From contig HF995248.1 of assembly GCA_000432915.1 (NCBI GenBank), positions 11,890 to 75,889 on the forward strand: a stretch of DNA of 64,000 nucleotides, in the 5' to 3' direction. Below are positions 1-8,878 of this stretch, piece after piece. Under the pieces are notes generated by a model, which did not search any database, was not told where the DNA came from, and was given only the letters and a program-made list of their open reading frames with translations. The stretch is from Firmicutes bacterium CAG:194 (GTDB taxonomy: Bacteria > Bacillota > Clostridia > Lachnospirales > Lachnospiraceae). The translations under genes were made by a program, and so were the position numbers. The stretch's first letter is position 1. Every line of letters begins with the position of its first letter.

Positions 1-1232
1 AAAGAGCGGTTGATTCTTATGAGAGCTTAAAGGACAAGTACAATAAAGAAATACTTTATAGCAATGAATCTATTTATATGCAACTCGATCCGAGCAATAT
101 TCCTGTTGTAACATTAAATTATACGGTGGATAATCATTATCAGGTTGAATATCCGCTGATTGATGCAAGAGACAATATAGGTGCCATTCTGGAATCTTTC
201 TGCAGCGGTATAGAGTCTGATAAGATCTGCGAACAGATTGCGGAGAGCCTTGGAAAAGATGTACAGGCATCTTATATTAAGGAAATCATAAATACAGATA
301 ATAAAGCATGTAATTTTTCTGTTGAGGCAATGGGACTTTCGGACAAAGACTGCGAGGTAATGGGGAAAATACTGAAAGAAGAAATCCAAAATATAGACAG
401 CGAGTTAAAGAAGGTATATGGAGACTTTGATCTTACACTGGTGTCTGAGACATATGGAAGGAAATCTTCTGCAGATGTTATGAACGATCAGACAACGCAG
501 ATGGTTAATATGAATAATATGAAAAATGCATTTAATAATTTGTCTAATTATATGTCTGATGACCAAAAGACTTATTATAATGCATTGCTGGATAGCAAGA
601 ATCTGGAAGATAACAGGTTGGAGCTGCTGAAAGAAGAAGTAAAAGATGAACAAGATGTGGCAGCACCGAGTGTGAAAATGATTCATAAAAAATATATGGT
701 GTTAGGATTTTTATTAGGAATCTTTTTGGTAGCACTGTGTGTGGGCATGAGATATCTGTTGACAGGAAAATTAAGAACGTCTGCTGATATTTCAGAATGT
801 TTTGGAGTAACGGTAATAGGAAAAGTCAAGAAAAATGAGAAGAAATCCAAAATAGATGCATGGATTAAGAGTATCTTTTATGGAGAAGATGGATTTTCCT
901 ATGAAGAACATATCAGAATGGTGTGTGCTGGTGTTAGAATTGCTGCTCAGAAGCATGGATATGAAAAGGTATATATTACGAGCGCAAGCAATAATGATGT
1001 GATTAAAAAATGCATGTCGGAGATTGGCGATGGATTGAAGGAACAAAAAGTGTGTGTAGAGAGCGGACCATCCATTATATATGATCCGGAGTCTCTGGAA
1101 AAGATGGCATCAAGTGATGCAGTTGTTTTTATTGAAGAAATTGATGAATCCAGATACCAGGATATTAAAACGGAATTGGAAAAAGCGCACATGAACCAAA
1201 ATGCAATATTGGGATGTGTAGTGCTTGAATAG
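1..1232 (+). CDS. Wzz-type polysaccharide chain-length protein with degenerate BY-kinase-like tail (5' partial)
   Basis: The reading frame is open from base 3, so the start lies upstream of the window. The visible part is a mostly helical region, then one membrane segment (about bases 693-765, core VLGFLLGIFLVALCVGM), then a cytoplasmic tail of about 155 residues. A long extracytoplasmic coil followed by a C-terminal membrane helix is the Wzz/CapA polysaccharide co-polymerase layout, which sets polymer chain length with Wzy. The tail resembles a bacterial tyrosine kinase domain (IRMVCAGVRIAAQ, VYITSAS, SSDAVVFIEEID, ILGCVVLE), but the Walker A lysine after TSAS is gone, so it should not bind ATP normally. 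It heads the polysaccharide operon and lies 23 bp before the next gene. Family call is fairly sure; the degenerate-kinase reading is inference. Confidence 0.75.
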   Translation, partial: RAVDSYESLKDKYNKEILYSNESIYMQLDPSNIPVVTLNYTVDNHYQVEYPLIDARDNIGAILESFCSGIESDKICEQIAESLGKDVQASYIKEIINTDNKACNFSVEAMGLSDKDCEVMGKILKEEIQNIDSELKKVYGDFDLTLVSETYGRKSSADVMNDQTTQMVNMNNMKNAFNNLSNYMSDDQKTYYNALLDSKNLEDNRLELLKEEVKDEQDVAAPSVKMIHKKYMVLGFLLGIFLVALCVGMRYLLTGKLRTSADISECFGVTVIGKVKKNEKKSKIDAWIKSIFYGEDGFSYEEHIRMVCAGVRIAAQKHGYEKVYITSASNNDVIKKCMSEIGDGLKEQKVCVESGPSIIYDPESLEKMASSDAVVFIEEIDESRYQDIKTELEKAHMNQNAILGCVVLE

Positions 1233-1255
1233 GCTGTATTTATAAGGAGACAAAA

Positions 1256-1705
1256 ATGAAAGTGTGTTTAGTAGGATCTTCGGGAGGACATTTAACGCAT
1301 TTATATATGTTAAAACCGTTTTGGGAGAATAAAGAAAGATTTTGGGTTACATTTGACAAGGAAGATGCAAGAAGTGTTTTAAAGGATGAAAAAATGTATC
1401 CCTGTTATTATCCTACCAATAGAAGCTTAAAGGCATTATTAATCAATACACGAATTGCATGGAAGGTTTTGAGAAAAGAAAAACCGGATGTGATTATCTC
1501 CTCGGGAGCAGCGGTTGCGGTACCTTTCTTTTATTTGGGAAAGTTGATGGGAAAGAAGCTGATATATATTGAAGTATTTGACAGAATTGATAAGCCAACG
1601 GTGACTGGGAAAATGGTTTATCCTATTACAGACAGGTTTATTGTACAGTGGGAAGAAATGAAAAAAGTGTATCCAAAGGCAATCAATTTAGGGAGTATAT
1701 TTTAA
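1256..1705 (+). CDS. Alg14/PssD-like glycosyltransferase subunit
   Basis: This 149-residue protein has the family's N-terminal glycine-rich strand (VGSSGGHLTHL, about residues 6-16) and the DVIISSGAAVAVPF segment near residues 89-102. In the Alg14/PssD/Cps14F family the subunit binds the membrane and the lipid acceptor, and recruits a separate catalytic partner (Alg13/PssE). That partner follows after a single base, so the two are almost certainly co-translated and form one transferase. It probably adds the second sugar to the undecaprenyl-linked intermediate. The length is normal for the family. The sugar donor cannot be read from the sequence. Confidence 0.85.
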   Translation: MKVCLVGSSGGHLTHLYMLKPFWENKERFWVTFDKEDARSVLKDEKMYPCYYPTNRSLKALLINTRIAWKVLRKEKPDVIISSGAAVAVPFFYLGKLMGKKLIYIEVFDRIDKPTVTGKMVYPITDRFIVQWEEMKKVYPKAINLGSIF

Positions 1706-1706
1706 A

Positions 1707-2201
1707 ATGATATTTGTGACAGTTGGTACGCATGAACAACAGTTTAACAGACTGATTACATGTGTTGATGAAATGAAAGAAAACGGACTAATAAAAGAAG
1801 AGGTCATGATTCAGACAGGATTTAGTACTTATATTCCAAAAGCATGTCAATGGGTAAAAATGTTATCATACGATGAAATGCAATCCTATATCCGGAAAGC
1901 AAGAATTATTATAACGCATGGTGGACCATCCAGTTTTGTAGCACCTCTGCAGATTGGTAAAGTACCGATTGTGGTGCCGAGACAAAAAGAATTCGGGGAG
2001 CATGTGAATAACCATCAATTAGATTTTTGTAAAGCGGTGGAAAAACGCTGGGGGAATATAATTGTGGTTGAGGATATCAGCAAATTACAGCAGACAATCA
2101 GAGAATACGATACTCTGGTACAGAAAATTAAGGGCAGTTTACAAAGTAATAACGCAGCATTTTGTGAGAAACTCGAAGCAATAATAAATGAAATGGTATA
2201 A
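1707..2201 (+). CDS. Alg13/PssE-like glycosyltransferase catalytic subunit
   Basis: This 164-residue protein matches the C-terminal half of GT28 enzymes. It opens with MIFVTVGTHEQQFNRLI and carries the donor-binding ITHGGPSSF segment (about residues 71-79) and VPRQKEFGEHVNNHQ. Alg13/PssE proteins bind the nucleotide sugar and need the PssD-type partner encoded immediately upstream to work at the membrane. The one-base gap suggests translational coupling. The normal length and intact motifs suggest a working enzyme. The actual donor sugar is unknown; UDP sugars are usual in the family. Confidence 0.86.
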   Translation: MIFVTVGTHEQQFNRLITCVDEMKENGLIKEEVMIQTGFSTYIPKACQWVKMLSYDEMQSYIRKARIIITHGGPSSFVAPLQIGKVPIVVPRQKEFGEHVNNHQLDFCKAVEKRWGNIIVVEDISKLQQTIREYDTLVQKIKGSLQSNNAAFCEKLEAIINEMV

Positions 2202-2212
2202 GGTGGAACTAT

Positions 2213-3214
2213 ATGATTATTACGAAAACACCGTTTCGTATGTCTTTTTTTGGCGGCGGCACGGACATGGAAGATTTTTTCAGGGAGTATAACGGATCAG
2301 TATTATCTACTACATTTGATAAATACTGTTATGTGAACGTGCGCCATTTGCCGCGTTTCTTTGAGTATAGTACAGAACTTTCGTATTCTAAGACAGAACG
2401 TGTAACAGAGATAGATGATATACAGCATCCGGCAATACGAAACGCTATGAAGATGCTTGATATGCACGAGATTCGTTTGACATATGAGGCTGATCTGCCG
2501 GCCAGATCAGGGCTGGGGACAAGTTCTTCTTTTGCAGTTGGGATGCTTCATGCATTTTATGCATTAAAGGGAAAATATGTAGATAAGAAAAAACTGGCTG
2601 ATGACGCTATTTATCTGGAAAGAGTTCTGTGTGATGAAGCGGGAGGATGGCAGGATCAGATTGCAGCATCATTCGGTGGATTTAACAGAATAAACTTTAA
2701 TGCAGATGGCTATGAGGTATTACCTGTTATTATTTCGCCTGAACGTAAAAGACAGCTAAATGAAAATCTGATGATGTTTTTTACCGGATTTACCAGATTT
2801 TCCTCAGAAGTACAAAAGGCGAACGGAGAAACCAAAAAGGACAAGATAAGTCAGCTAAGACAAATGTATGAGCTGGTTGATGAAGCAGAAAGAATTGTAA
2901 CGGATCAAAAGACCAGTCTGGACGAATTTGGACGTTTGTTGGATGTGACATGGAAATTAAAAAGACAGACGGGCAAAGCGGTATCGACCGATCATATTGA
3001 TATTTTATATAGTAAAGGAATAGAAGCAGGTGCGCTTGGAGGAAAATTATTAGGCGCTGGTGGAGGCGGATTCTTGGTGTTTTATGTACAACCAGAAAAG
3101 CAGGAAGCTGTTAAAAAGGCAATGAGTGATCTGATGTATATTCCGTTTTCTTTTGAAGATGGTGGAACGAGAGTGATTCATTATACACCTGAAATTTATG
3201 TACCGCAGGAATAG
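2213..3214 (+). CDS. hddA: D-glycero-D-manno-heptose 7-phosphate kinase (GHMP family)
   Basis: This 333-residue GHMP kinase starts with the heptose-kinase pattern TPFRMSFFGGGTD (residues 6-18). It has the ATP-binding motif PARSGLGTSSSFAVG (about 96-110) and the C-terminal GHMP motif LGAGGGGFLVFY (about residues 281-292). HddA-type enzymes put phosphate on C1 of D-glycero-D-manno-heptose 7-phosphate, giving the 1,7-bisphosphate for the GDP-heptose route. The next gene is the matching isomerase GmhA, and the remaining two activities are fused in the gene at 18343. A fucokinase-like or other sugar 1-kinase is the main alternative, but the gmhA neighbour argues for heptose. Confidence 0.88.
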   Translation: MIITKTPFRMSFFGGGTDMEDFFREYNGSVLSTTFDKYCYVNVRHLPRFFEYSTELSYSKTERVTEIDDIQHPAIRNAMKMLDMHEIRLTYEADLPARSGLGTSSSFAVGMLHAFYALKGKYVDKKKLADDAIYLERVLCDEAGGWQDQIAASFGGFNRINFNADGYEVLPVIISPERKRQLNENLMMFFTGFTRFSSEVQKANGETKKDKISQLRQMYELVDEAERIVTDQKTSLDEFGRLLDVTWKLKRQTGKAVSTDHIDILYSKGIEAGALGGKLLGAGGGGFLVFYVQPEKQEAVKKAMSDLMYIPFSFEDGGTRVIHYTPEIYVPQE

Positions 3215-3220
3215 ATATGG

Positions 3221-3907
3221 GTGGAGAAAATGATATTGGAAGATAAGTTGAAAAGACATGTGGATGACCTGATAAGCAGATATCCGAAGCTAAAAGAAAT
3301 AGAGCAGCAGATTATAGATGCATATCTGGTTCTTGAAGAATGTTATTCTCATAATGGTAAGCTTTTGATCGCCGGAAATGGTGGATCTGCTGCAGATGCG
3401 GAGCATATTGCAGGAGAGTTAATGAAAAGATTTAAAACACCACGGCCAATTGACAGCAAATTAGCTGGGAAACTGATAGAAATTGATCCAGTCAGAGGAA
3501 AAGAACTTGCGAAGAATCTGGAATGTTCTTTGATGGCAATTCCATTGGTGGCACATGAGGCGTTGACAACGGCATATATCAATGATGTGGATGGATTGGG
3601 CGTTTTTGCACAGCAGTTGTTTGGCTTTGGAAGAGAAGGTGATGTGTTCTTAGGAATTTCTACTTCAGGAAACAGTAAGAACATAATGAGTGCTACTGTG
3701 GTTGCCAGGGCATTGGGAATTAAAGTGATTGGACTGACGGGAAATGATGGTGGTGAACTTGCTTCAGTTGCAGATGTAGCGGTTATAGTGCCGGATAATG
3801 AAACCTATAGGATTCAGGAATATCATCTGCCGATTTATCACTGTTGGTGTCTGATGCTGGAAGATAAATTTTTTGGTCAGTATAGCAGTGGGAACAGGAG
3901 AGTATAA
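3221..3907 (+). CDS. gmhA: Phosphoheptose isomerase (SIS domain)
   Basis: This SIS-domain protein converts sedoheptulose 7-phosphate to D-glycero-D-manno-heptose 7-phosphate, the first step of bacterial heptose synthesis. Visible motifs are AGNGGSAADAEHIAGEL (residues 51-67), the phosphate-binding STSGNSKN, and a C-terminal helix with an H residue in IYHCWCLMLED. The length of 228 is slightly above the usual 190-200, partly through an insert after the first motif (KTPRPIDSKLAGKLIE) as seen in longer GmhA forms. The start is ambiguous: GTG at 3221, or ATG at 3230 with GGTGGAG just before it, which would shorten it by three residues. It overlaps the next gene by one base. Confidence 0.88.
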   Translation: MEKMILEDKLKRHVDDLISRYPKLKEIEQQIIDAYLVLEECYSHNGKLLIAGNGGSAADAEHIAGELMKRFKTPRPIDSKLAGKLIEIDPVRGKELAKNLECSLMAIPLVAHEALTTAYINDVDGLGVFAQQLFGFGREGDVFLGISTSGNSKNIMSATVVARALGIKVIGLTGNDGGELASVADVAVIVPDNETYRIQEYHLPIYHCWCLMLEDKFFGQYSSGNRRV

Positions 3908-5049
3908 TGCTTTTATATATATCGGGAAGTTATCCGGAGAATCCGGAGGGAATAGCAGCAGGAGCCAAGGTATTATTAGATGCCATGGCAGAAGCTGCGG
4001 GAAAAGAAAAATTTGTTTTGTTGACAACAAATACACCTGTTATTACAGAACACATACAGGAATCTTCTCTTGTAGATTATGAACTTATGGATAACTGGAA
4101 AATGTCAGCTGTAAACAAAAAACGTTTTTATCATCTTTTAGACAAATATCCGATTGATGTGATCCATATGGAATATCCGGGAGATCTGTATGGCAAAACG
4201 TTTTTAGCAAGTTTTATTCCACTTCTGGTAAAAAAATATAATAAAAAGAATCAAAAAAATATATCCTGTAACGTCAGGCTGCATGAGTTTACACGGGCAA
4301 GATTTTTACGCAAACTGGCAATTTTACCTATTTTATGGTTTGCGGATTCTGTATATGTACCGGCACAGAAAGACAGAGAAGTCACCTCAAAGCTGGCACA
4401 TGGAAATGTGAAGGAAACGATAATTGGAACCAATATAGAAGTTGTTTCAGATGAGCTGGTGGATTCGGACAAAAAGGTTATTTCATATTTTGGCTCAGTA
4501 TACCCGGGAAAGGGTATAGAGCATATGTTAAGTTTGTGGAAATCAATTCATGATGCAGATATAAAAGATAGATATCGATTCAAAATTATAGGAGATATCG
4601 GTACGGAACCAAGCAATCATTTTTCTGATTATCATAAGCAGGTATGGGACTGGATCGACCAGTATGGACTTCGCGATATTGTTGAGGTAACAGGCTATAT
4701 TTCTGATGAACGCGTATCTGAAGAAATTCAGCACACAGCTATTGCCACATTATTGTATGAAGATGGATTGACTTTAAGAAGAGGCAGTTTTCTGGCATAT
4801 TTATCTCATGGAATTCCGATCGTTACATCGCAGGGAGATCAGGAAGCCAGAAAAATGTTTCAGGGGCATACAGGCGTATCAATGAATGCTGGAGATGAGG
4901 AGTTTTTAAAAGCGGTTGATTTATATGGCAACATGAATTTACAGGAGAGACAACAAATTCATGAAGATAATATAAAACTGTCAGAAAACTTTAACTGGAA
5001 TAAAATTGCAAAGACGTTTTTAGCAGATTATCACATCAATGTAAAGTAG
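3907..5049 (+). CDS. GT4-like glycosyltransferase
   Basis: This 380-residue protein fits the two-Rossmann GT-B fold of GT4 transferases. The N-terminal half contains YISGSYPENPEGIAAGAK and DVIHMEYPGDLYG. The C-terminal half opens with VISYFGSVYPGKGIEHML (about residues 194-211), which matches the GT4 donor-domain entry, followed by YRFKIIGDIG and a late acidic LLYEDGLTLRRGSFLAYLSHGIPIV region that stands where the nucleotide-sugar motif lies. It has no signal peptide and probably acts at the cytoplasmic face on lipid-linked oligosaccharide. It follows gmhA with a one-base overlap, so a heptosyl donor is possible, but this is context only. Confidence 0.75.
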   Translation: MLLYISGSYPENPEGIAAGAKVLLDAMAEAAGKEKFVLLTTNTPVITEHIQESSLVDYELMDNWKMSAVNKKRFYHLLDKYPIDVIHMEYPGDLYGKTFLASFIPLLVKKYNKKNQKNISCNVRLHEFTRARFLRKLAILPILWFADSVYVPAQKDREVTSKLAHGNVKETIIGTNIEVVSDELVDSDKKVISYFGSVYPGKGIEHMLSLWKSIHDADIKDRYRFKIIGDIGTEPSNHFSDYHKQVWDWIDQYGLRDIVEVTGYISDERVSEEIQHTAIATLLYEDGLTLRRGSFLAYLSHGIPIVTSQGDQEARKMFQGHTGVSMNAGDEEFLKAVDLYGNMNLQERQQIHEDNIKLSENFNWNKIAKTFLADYHINVK

Positions 5050-5066
5050 TAGATAGAGGTAGAGAT

Positions 5067-5903
5067 ATGAAAATTCTAGTAACAGGTGCAAATGGGTATT
5101 TAGGGACAGGAGTTGTAGATCGGTTAATAGCGGATGGTGTAGAAGTGATTGCAACTGACTTCTGTGGAGACAATGTAAATAAAAAAGCAAGATTTATACA
5201 GGCAGATTTATTTCAGTTAGATGATCCATACACATATTTTGACAGACCGGATGTTGTATTGCATATGGCATGGAGAGATGGTTTTGTTCATAACTCCAGC
5301 AGACATTTTGAGGACTTGCCAAAGCATATCAACTTTATACAGAATATGCTGCAGAGTGGTATAAAGAAGATTGCAGTTATGGGAAGCATGCATGAGATTG
5401 GTTTTTTCGAGGGTTGTATTACGGAGCATACTCCCTGCTGGCCACAGAGTAATTATGGTATTGCAAAAGATGCATTAAGAAATGCAACACAGTTGTATGC
5501 AAAGCAGAATCATGTACAATTTCAGTGGTTACGCGGTTATTATATTGTTGGAAATGTTGCAAGAGGAAGTTCTATATTCTCCAAATTGGCAGCAGCAGCA
5601 ATGGAGCATAAAAAGACATTTCCATTTACAATGGGACAGAATCAGTTTGACTTTATTGATTATGAGCAATTCTGTGAACAGGTGGCAGCAGCGGTTCAGC
5701 AGGATGAAATTGATGGAATTATAAATATTTGTTCTGGCAGACCAGAGCGGTTATGCGACCGGGTAGAGAGATTTATTCAGGAAAATGGTTATGATATAAA
5801 GCTGGAATACGGTGCATTTCCGGACAGACCATATGATTCAAAGGCGGTTTGGGGATCGAGTGATAAAATCAGCCAGATTATGACCAAATATCACAATAAA
5901 TAG
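5067..5903 (+). CDS. NAD-dependent epimerase/dehydratase (extended SDR)
   Basis: This 278-residue extended short-chain dehydrogenase has the NAD-binding GANGYLG at residues 7-13, an acidic residue ending the second strand (ATDF), and the catalytic YGIAK (Y130, K134). Such enzymes epimerise, dehydrate or reduce nucleotide sugars, or act as 4-keto reductases. It is short for a full 4,6-dehydratase (usually over 310 residues), which favours a reductase or epimerase. It lies between a GT4 and a GT2 gene with a clear ribosome site (AGAGGTAGAG). Its substrate might be a GDP-heptose derivative given the neighbouring pathway, but the sequence does not prove this. Confidence 0.75.
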   Translation: MKILVTGANGYLGTGVVDRLIADGVEVIATDFCGDNVNKKARFIQADLFQLDDPYTYFDRPDVVLHMAWRDGFVHNSSRHFEDLPKHINFIQNMLQSGIKKIAVMGSMHEIGFFEGCITEHTPCWPQSNYGIAKDALRNATQLYAKQNHVQFQWLRGYYIVGNVARGSSIFSKLAAAAMEHKKTFPFTMGQNQFDFIDYEQFCEQVAAAVQQDEIDGIINICSGRPERLCDRVERFIQENGYDIKLEYGAFPDRPYDSKAVWGSSDKISQIMTKYHNK

Positions 5904-5926
5904 AGTAGAGGTAAGAGGATATCATT

Positions 5927-6820
5927 ATGGCAGAAGGCAAAATGGGAATTGTTATAGTAAATTATAATGGGGCAAATTATCAAAATGATGCCTTAAGATC
6001 TATATATGCGTCATCTTATACAAATTTTGAAGTGATTATTGTGGATAGCGCATCAAAAGATAATTCTGTAGAGCTTGCGAGAAAGGAATATCCGCAGATT
6101 CATTTCCTTCTGCAAAGTGAAAATGTAGGAGTAGCAAAGGGAAACAATATTGGGATACGTTATGCCTTGGATGTGCTGGGTGTTGACTATGTTCTGCTGA
6201 TCAATAATGATATTGAACTTGACAAAAACACATTACAGCGGCTCATGGAAAAGGCGGATGAAAATACAATTACGGTTCCTAAAATTTACTACTATGAACC
6301 GCATGATATGTTATGGTATGCAGGCGGAGAAATGTATTGGAATCGGGGAGAATCCGGTCATATTGGAAATTTTGAAACAGATAAGGGGCAATATGATGAA
6401 GAAAAAATTGTAGGCTATTCTCCGACATGTTGTATGTTGCTTCACAGAAATGTGTTTGAAAAAATAGGATATATTGATGAAACTGTTTTCATGTATTTTG
6501 ATGATACAGACTTATGTGTGCGATTAAATGAAAATGGATATAAAATATTGTATGTTCCATCTGCTTTTATGTGGCATAAAGTAAGTAGTTCAGGTGGAGG
6601 AATGGATTCAAAAGTTTATGTATATTACAATTTCAGAAATAAATTTTATTTTATGAATAAATATAAGGAAAGATTACAGTTCCCTGCAAGAATTTTTACT
6701 TATACAAAGCTTCTGGCGAAGTTTATTCTATCACCCGTATACAAGAAAAATGATAAATATATTTATAAGGCATGGGTGGATTATAAACACGGCAGAATGG
6801 GAAGATGTGATAATTTATGA
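5927..6820 (+). CDS. GT2 glycosyltransferase (rhamnosyltransferase-like)
   Basis: This 297-residue GT-A protein begins with MGIVIVNYNGANYQNDALRS and contains the nucleotide-binding VIIVDSASKDNS, the NVGVAKGNNIGI motif and the LLINNDIELD segment that stands for the metal-binding DxD region (about residues 93-102). A later MYFDDTDLCVRLNENGYKI block corresponds to the ED/catalytic region typical of rhamnosyltransferase-like GT2 proteins. It has no strong membrane span, so it probably works from the cytoplasm on lipid-linked substrate. It overlaps the next gene by four bases (ATGA), which suggests coupled translation. The donor sugar is unknown. Confidence 0.85.
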   Translation: MAEGKMGIVIVNYNGANYQNDALRSIYASSYTNFEVIIVDSASKDNSVELARKEYPQIHFLLQSENVGVAKGNNIGIRYALDVLGVDYVLLINNDIELDKNTLQRLMEKADENTITVPKIYYYEPHDMLWYAGGEMYWNRGESGHIGNFETDKGQYDEEKIVGYSPTCCMLLHRNVFEKIGYIDETVFMYFDDTDLCVRLNENGYKILYVPSAFMWHKVSSSGGGMDSKVYVYYNFRNKFYFMNKYKERLQFPARIFTYTKLLAKFILSPVYKKNDKYIYKAWVDYKHGRMGRCDNL

Positions 6821-7407
6821 GTAAAATAGATAAATTTCTGAATATGAATAAATATGAACGAAAGCTCTCGATATGTAGAAATTTGTATTATATTATTCAT
6901 CAAAAAAAGTTTTGTCAGATTGGACATAAATCATATATTTTAAAACCTATTTTTCTGTCAGGAACTAAATATATTTCAATAGGTGATCAATCTGGAATTT
7001 GGCATCATGCCCGGATTGAAGTGCTGGATAAATGGAATGGAATTTCCTATGATCCTAAATTGGAAATTGGAAATCATGTTATGATCGGACAGGATTTTCA
7101 TGTGGCATGTGCAGATTCTATAAAAATAGAGGACAATGTATTAATCAGTGCAGGTGTTTTTATTACAGATCTGGATCATGTGACTGCTGATAAGACAAAG
7201 CCGGTACTGGAACAGGGAATTTGTACAAAACCGGTGCAGATTGGAGAGGGGACTTTTATAGGGAAGGACTGTATGATTCTTTCCGGAGTCAAAATAGGAA
7301 AACATTGTGTCATTGGAGCAAATACAGTAGTGACAAAAGATATTCCAGACTATGCAACAGCGGTAGGAAGTCCTGCCAGAGTTATAAAGACCGCGCAGGA
7401 GCGATGA
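6817..7407 (+). CDS. Hexapeptide-repeat O-acetyltransferase (LbH)
   Basis: This 196-residue protein has the left-handed beta-helix pattern of repeated [LIV]-G-x4 hexads: ISIGDQSGIW, LEIGNHVMIGQDFHV, IKIEDNVLISAGVFITDLDHV, VQIGEGTFIGKDCMILSGVKIGKHCVIGANTVV. It ends with AVGSPARVIK, the usual end of CatB/NodL/WbbJ-like acetyltransferases. A histidine in TDLDHV is placed like the catalytic His of this group. It probably moves an acetyl group from acetyl-CoA to a sugar of the repeat unit. It overlaps the upstream GT2 gene by four bases. Confidence 0.85.
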   Translation: MSKIDKFLNMNKYERKLSICRNLYYIIHQKKFCQIGHKSYILKPIFLSGTKYISIGDQSGIWHHARIEVLDKWNGISYDPKLEIGNHVMIGQDFHVACADSIKIEDNVLISAGVFITDLDHVTADKTKPVLEQGICTKPVQIGEGTFIGKDCMILSGVKIGKHCVIGANTVVTKDIPDYATAVGSPARVIKTAQER

Positions 7408-7417
7408 GGATAAGATA

Positions 7418-7778
7418 TTGAAGCTAAAATATATAAACAGCTTGAAAGGGATATGTTGTCTGATCGTTTTTACAGGACATATGATATCATTATTGATGCC
7501 ATATGTTTATTTTGGAGAAACTTATCCGATGCATACGGCTACAGAAGAGTTCTTGTTTAAGACACCTCTTAATTTGTTCTTTAATGCGCCGTCGGCTCTT
7601 ATGTGCTTTTCTGCTTGGACTGTTCAAAATAAATGGCATGTCTTATGCAGGGGCTTGTTGTCTGGTGGTAATAGTAACGATTGCAATTGTTATAGGGGTT
7701 TCATGGATTGTTCAAAATAAAATATATAAATATCTATGTAAATTTGTAAATAGGATTGTAGAGAAATTAGAAAAATGA
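7418..7778 (+). pseudogene. Remnant of a membrane acyltransferase (Acyl_transf_3 family)
   Basis: The first part (TTG at 7418, frame 2) reads KYINSLKGICCLIVFTGHMIS, the classic N-terminal helix of OafA/WecH acyltransferases. After about 60 residues the similarity jumps. The other half appears in frame 3 from about 7590 (FKINGMSYAGACCLVVIV, then VIGVSWIVQNKIYKYLCKF), which resembles the last membrane helix of the same family. A normal gene is 330-380 codons; here only about 120 remain, so most of the middle has been deleted and the rest frameshifted. The downstream glycosyltransferase starts inside its last codons. It should not make a working enzyme. Confidence 0.72.
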
Positions 7779-8878
7779 AAAAGATTAGATTTTGTACATT
7801 ATATCCCAGAGGGTCTGCGGTAGAATTTTATAAGGATGTGGGTCAGATCCCTTATACTCTTGCCAAAATGGGCAAGGCTGAGGCAACAATGATCTGTTGT
7901 TATGCAACGAAAGAAGAGGCTGATCTGAAAAAAATGCCCGAATTACACTATGAACAGAAAAAAATGTTATGTGGGAATCAGACTCTTACAGGGTTATTGT
8001 ATTTACTGACGCATGCGAGAAAAATTGACTGGCTGAATGTATATCATGGGGGAAGGCACTGTTATTATTGGATAAAATTGTACAAGCTGTTGAATCCAAA
8101 AGGGAAAGTGTACTTAAAGCTGGATCTGAGCTATGCCGGTTGTGAAATGTACCAAAACAGTGAAAAAGAACGAAATATATTTGAAAAAACCGCTGCTGTA
8201 TCGGACATTGTATCTGTAGAGTCTAAGAAAATTAAGAAGCTTACAGCAGAATTTACAAAACAGAATATCAGAGTTGTACCGAATGGTTATATCAATGAAG
8301 CTGAAACGATACCACAGGTGAATAGGGAAAAGCAGTTTATTACGGTAGGTCGTTTGGGAACGCCTGAAAAAGCTACAGATATTTTACTGGAGGCTTTTGC
8401 GCAGTCTGCAAATTCGCATGATTGGACATTGAAGCTGGTAGGATCTGTGGCGCAGGATTTTCAAACATGGTTAGAAGATTTCTATAACAGATATCCGGAG
8501 ATCAAGGAACGGATCATATTTACCGGTCCTATTTACGAAAGAGAGGCCTTGTATAGGGAGTATCGTAAGGCAAGGGTATTTGTATTACCGTCCCGGTGGG
8601 AGGCGTTTCCACTAGTGGGGCCGGAGGCTTTGCATAATGGATGCAGGATGATTTTGTCAGACACTATACCACCGATTGAGGAACTGACCGGGAATCTGGC
8701 ATATGGAGAAGTGGTAAAAGCGGCTGATGTGGAATCTTTAAAGGAAGCCTTGATTCGTGAAACTGAAAGAAATACAGCAGAGCAAGAGGCAGAAGAAATA
8801 GCGACATATGCAAGGGAACATCTGTCATGGTATAGTATTTGTGAAAACCTTTTAACAGAAATGGAAGGCGAGATATGA
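7775..8878 (+). CDS. GT4 glycosyltransferase
   Basis: This 367-residue GT-B protein has a clear C-terminal donor domain: FITVGRLGTPEKATDILLEAF (about residues 188-208), LKLVGSV, IIFTGPIYEREALYREYRKARVFVLPS and the E-x7-E type motif WEAFPLVGPEALHNGCRMI (about residues 270-288), which binds the nucleotide sugar in GT4 retaining enzymes. The N-terminal acceptor half is less conserved. The start codon overlaps the end of the decayed acyltransferase, and the stop overlaps the next gene by four bases. It likely adds one sugar of the repeat unit; the donor is not predictable. Confidence 0.85.
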   Translation: MKKIRFCTLYPRGSAVEFYKDVGQIPYTLAKMGKAEATMICCYATKEEADLKKMPELHYEQKKMLCGNQTLTGLLYLLTHARKIDWLNVYHGGRHCYYWIKLYKLLNPKGKVYLKLDLSYAGCEMYQNSEKERNIFEKTAAVSDIVSVESKKIKKLTAEFTKQNIRVVPNGYINEAETIPQVNREKQFITVGRLGTPEKATDILLEAFAQSANSHDWTLKLVGSVAQDFQTWLEDFYNRYPEIKERIIFTGPIYEREALYREYRKARVFVLPSRWEAFPLVGPEALHNGCRMILSDTIPPIEELTGNLAYGEVVKAADVESLKEALIRETERNTAEQEAEEIATYAREHLSWYSICENLLTEMEGEI

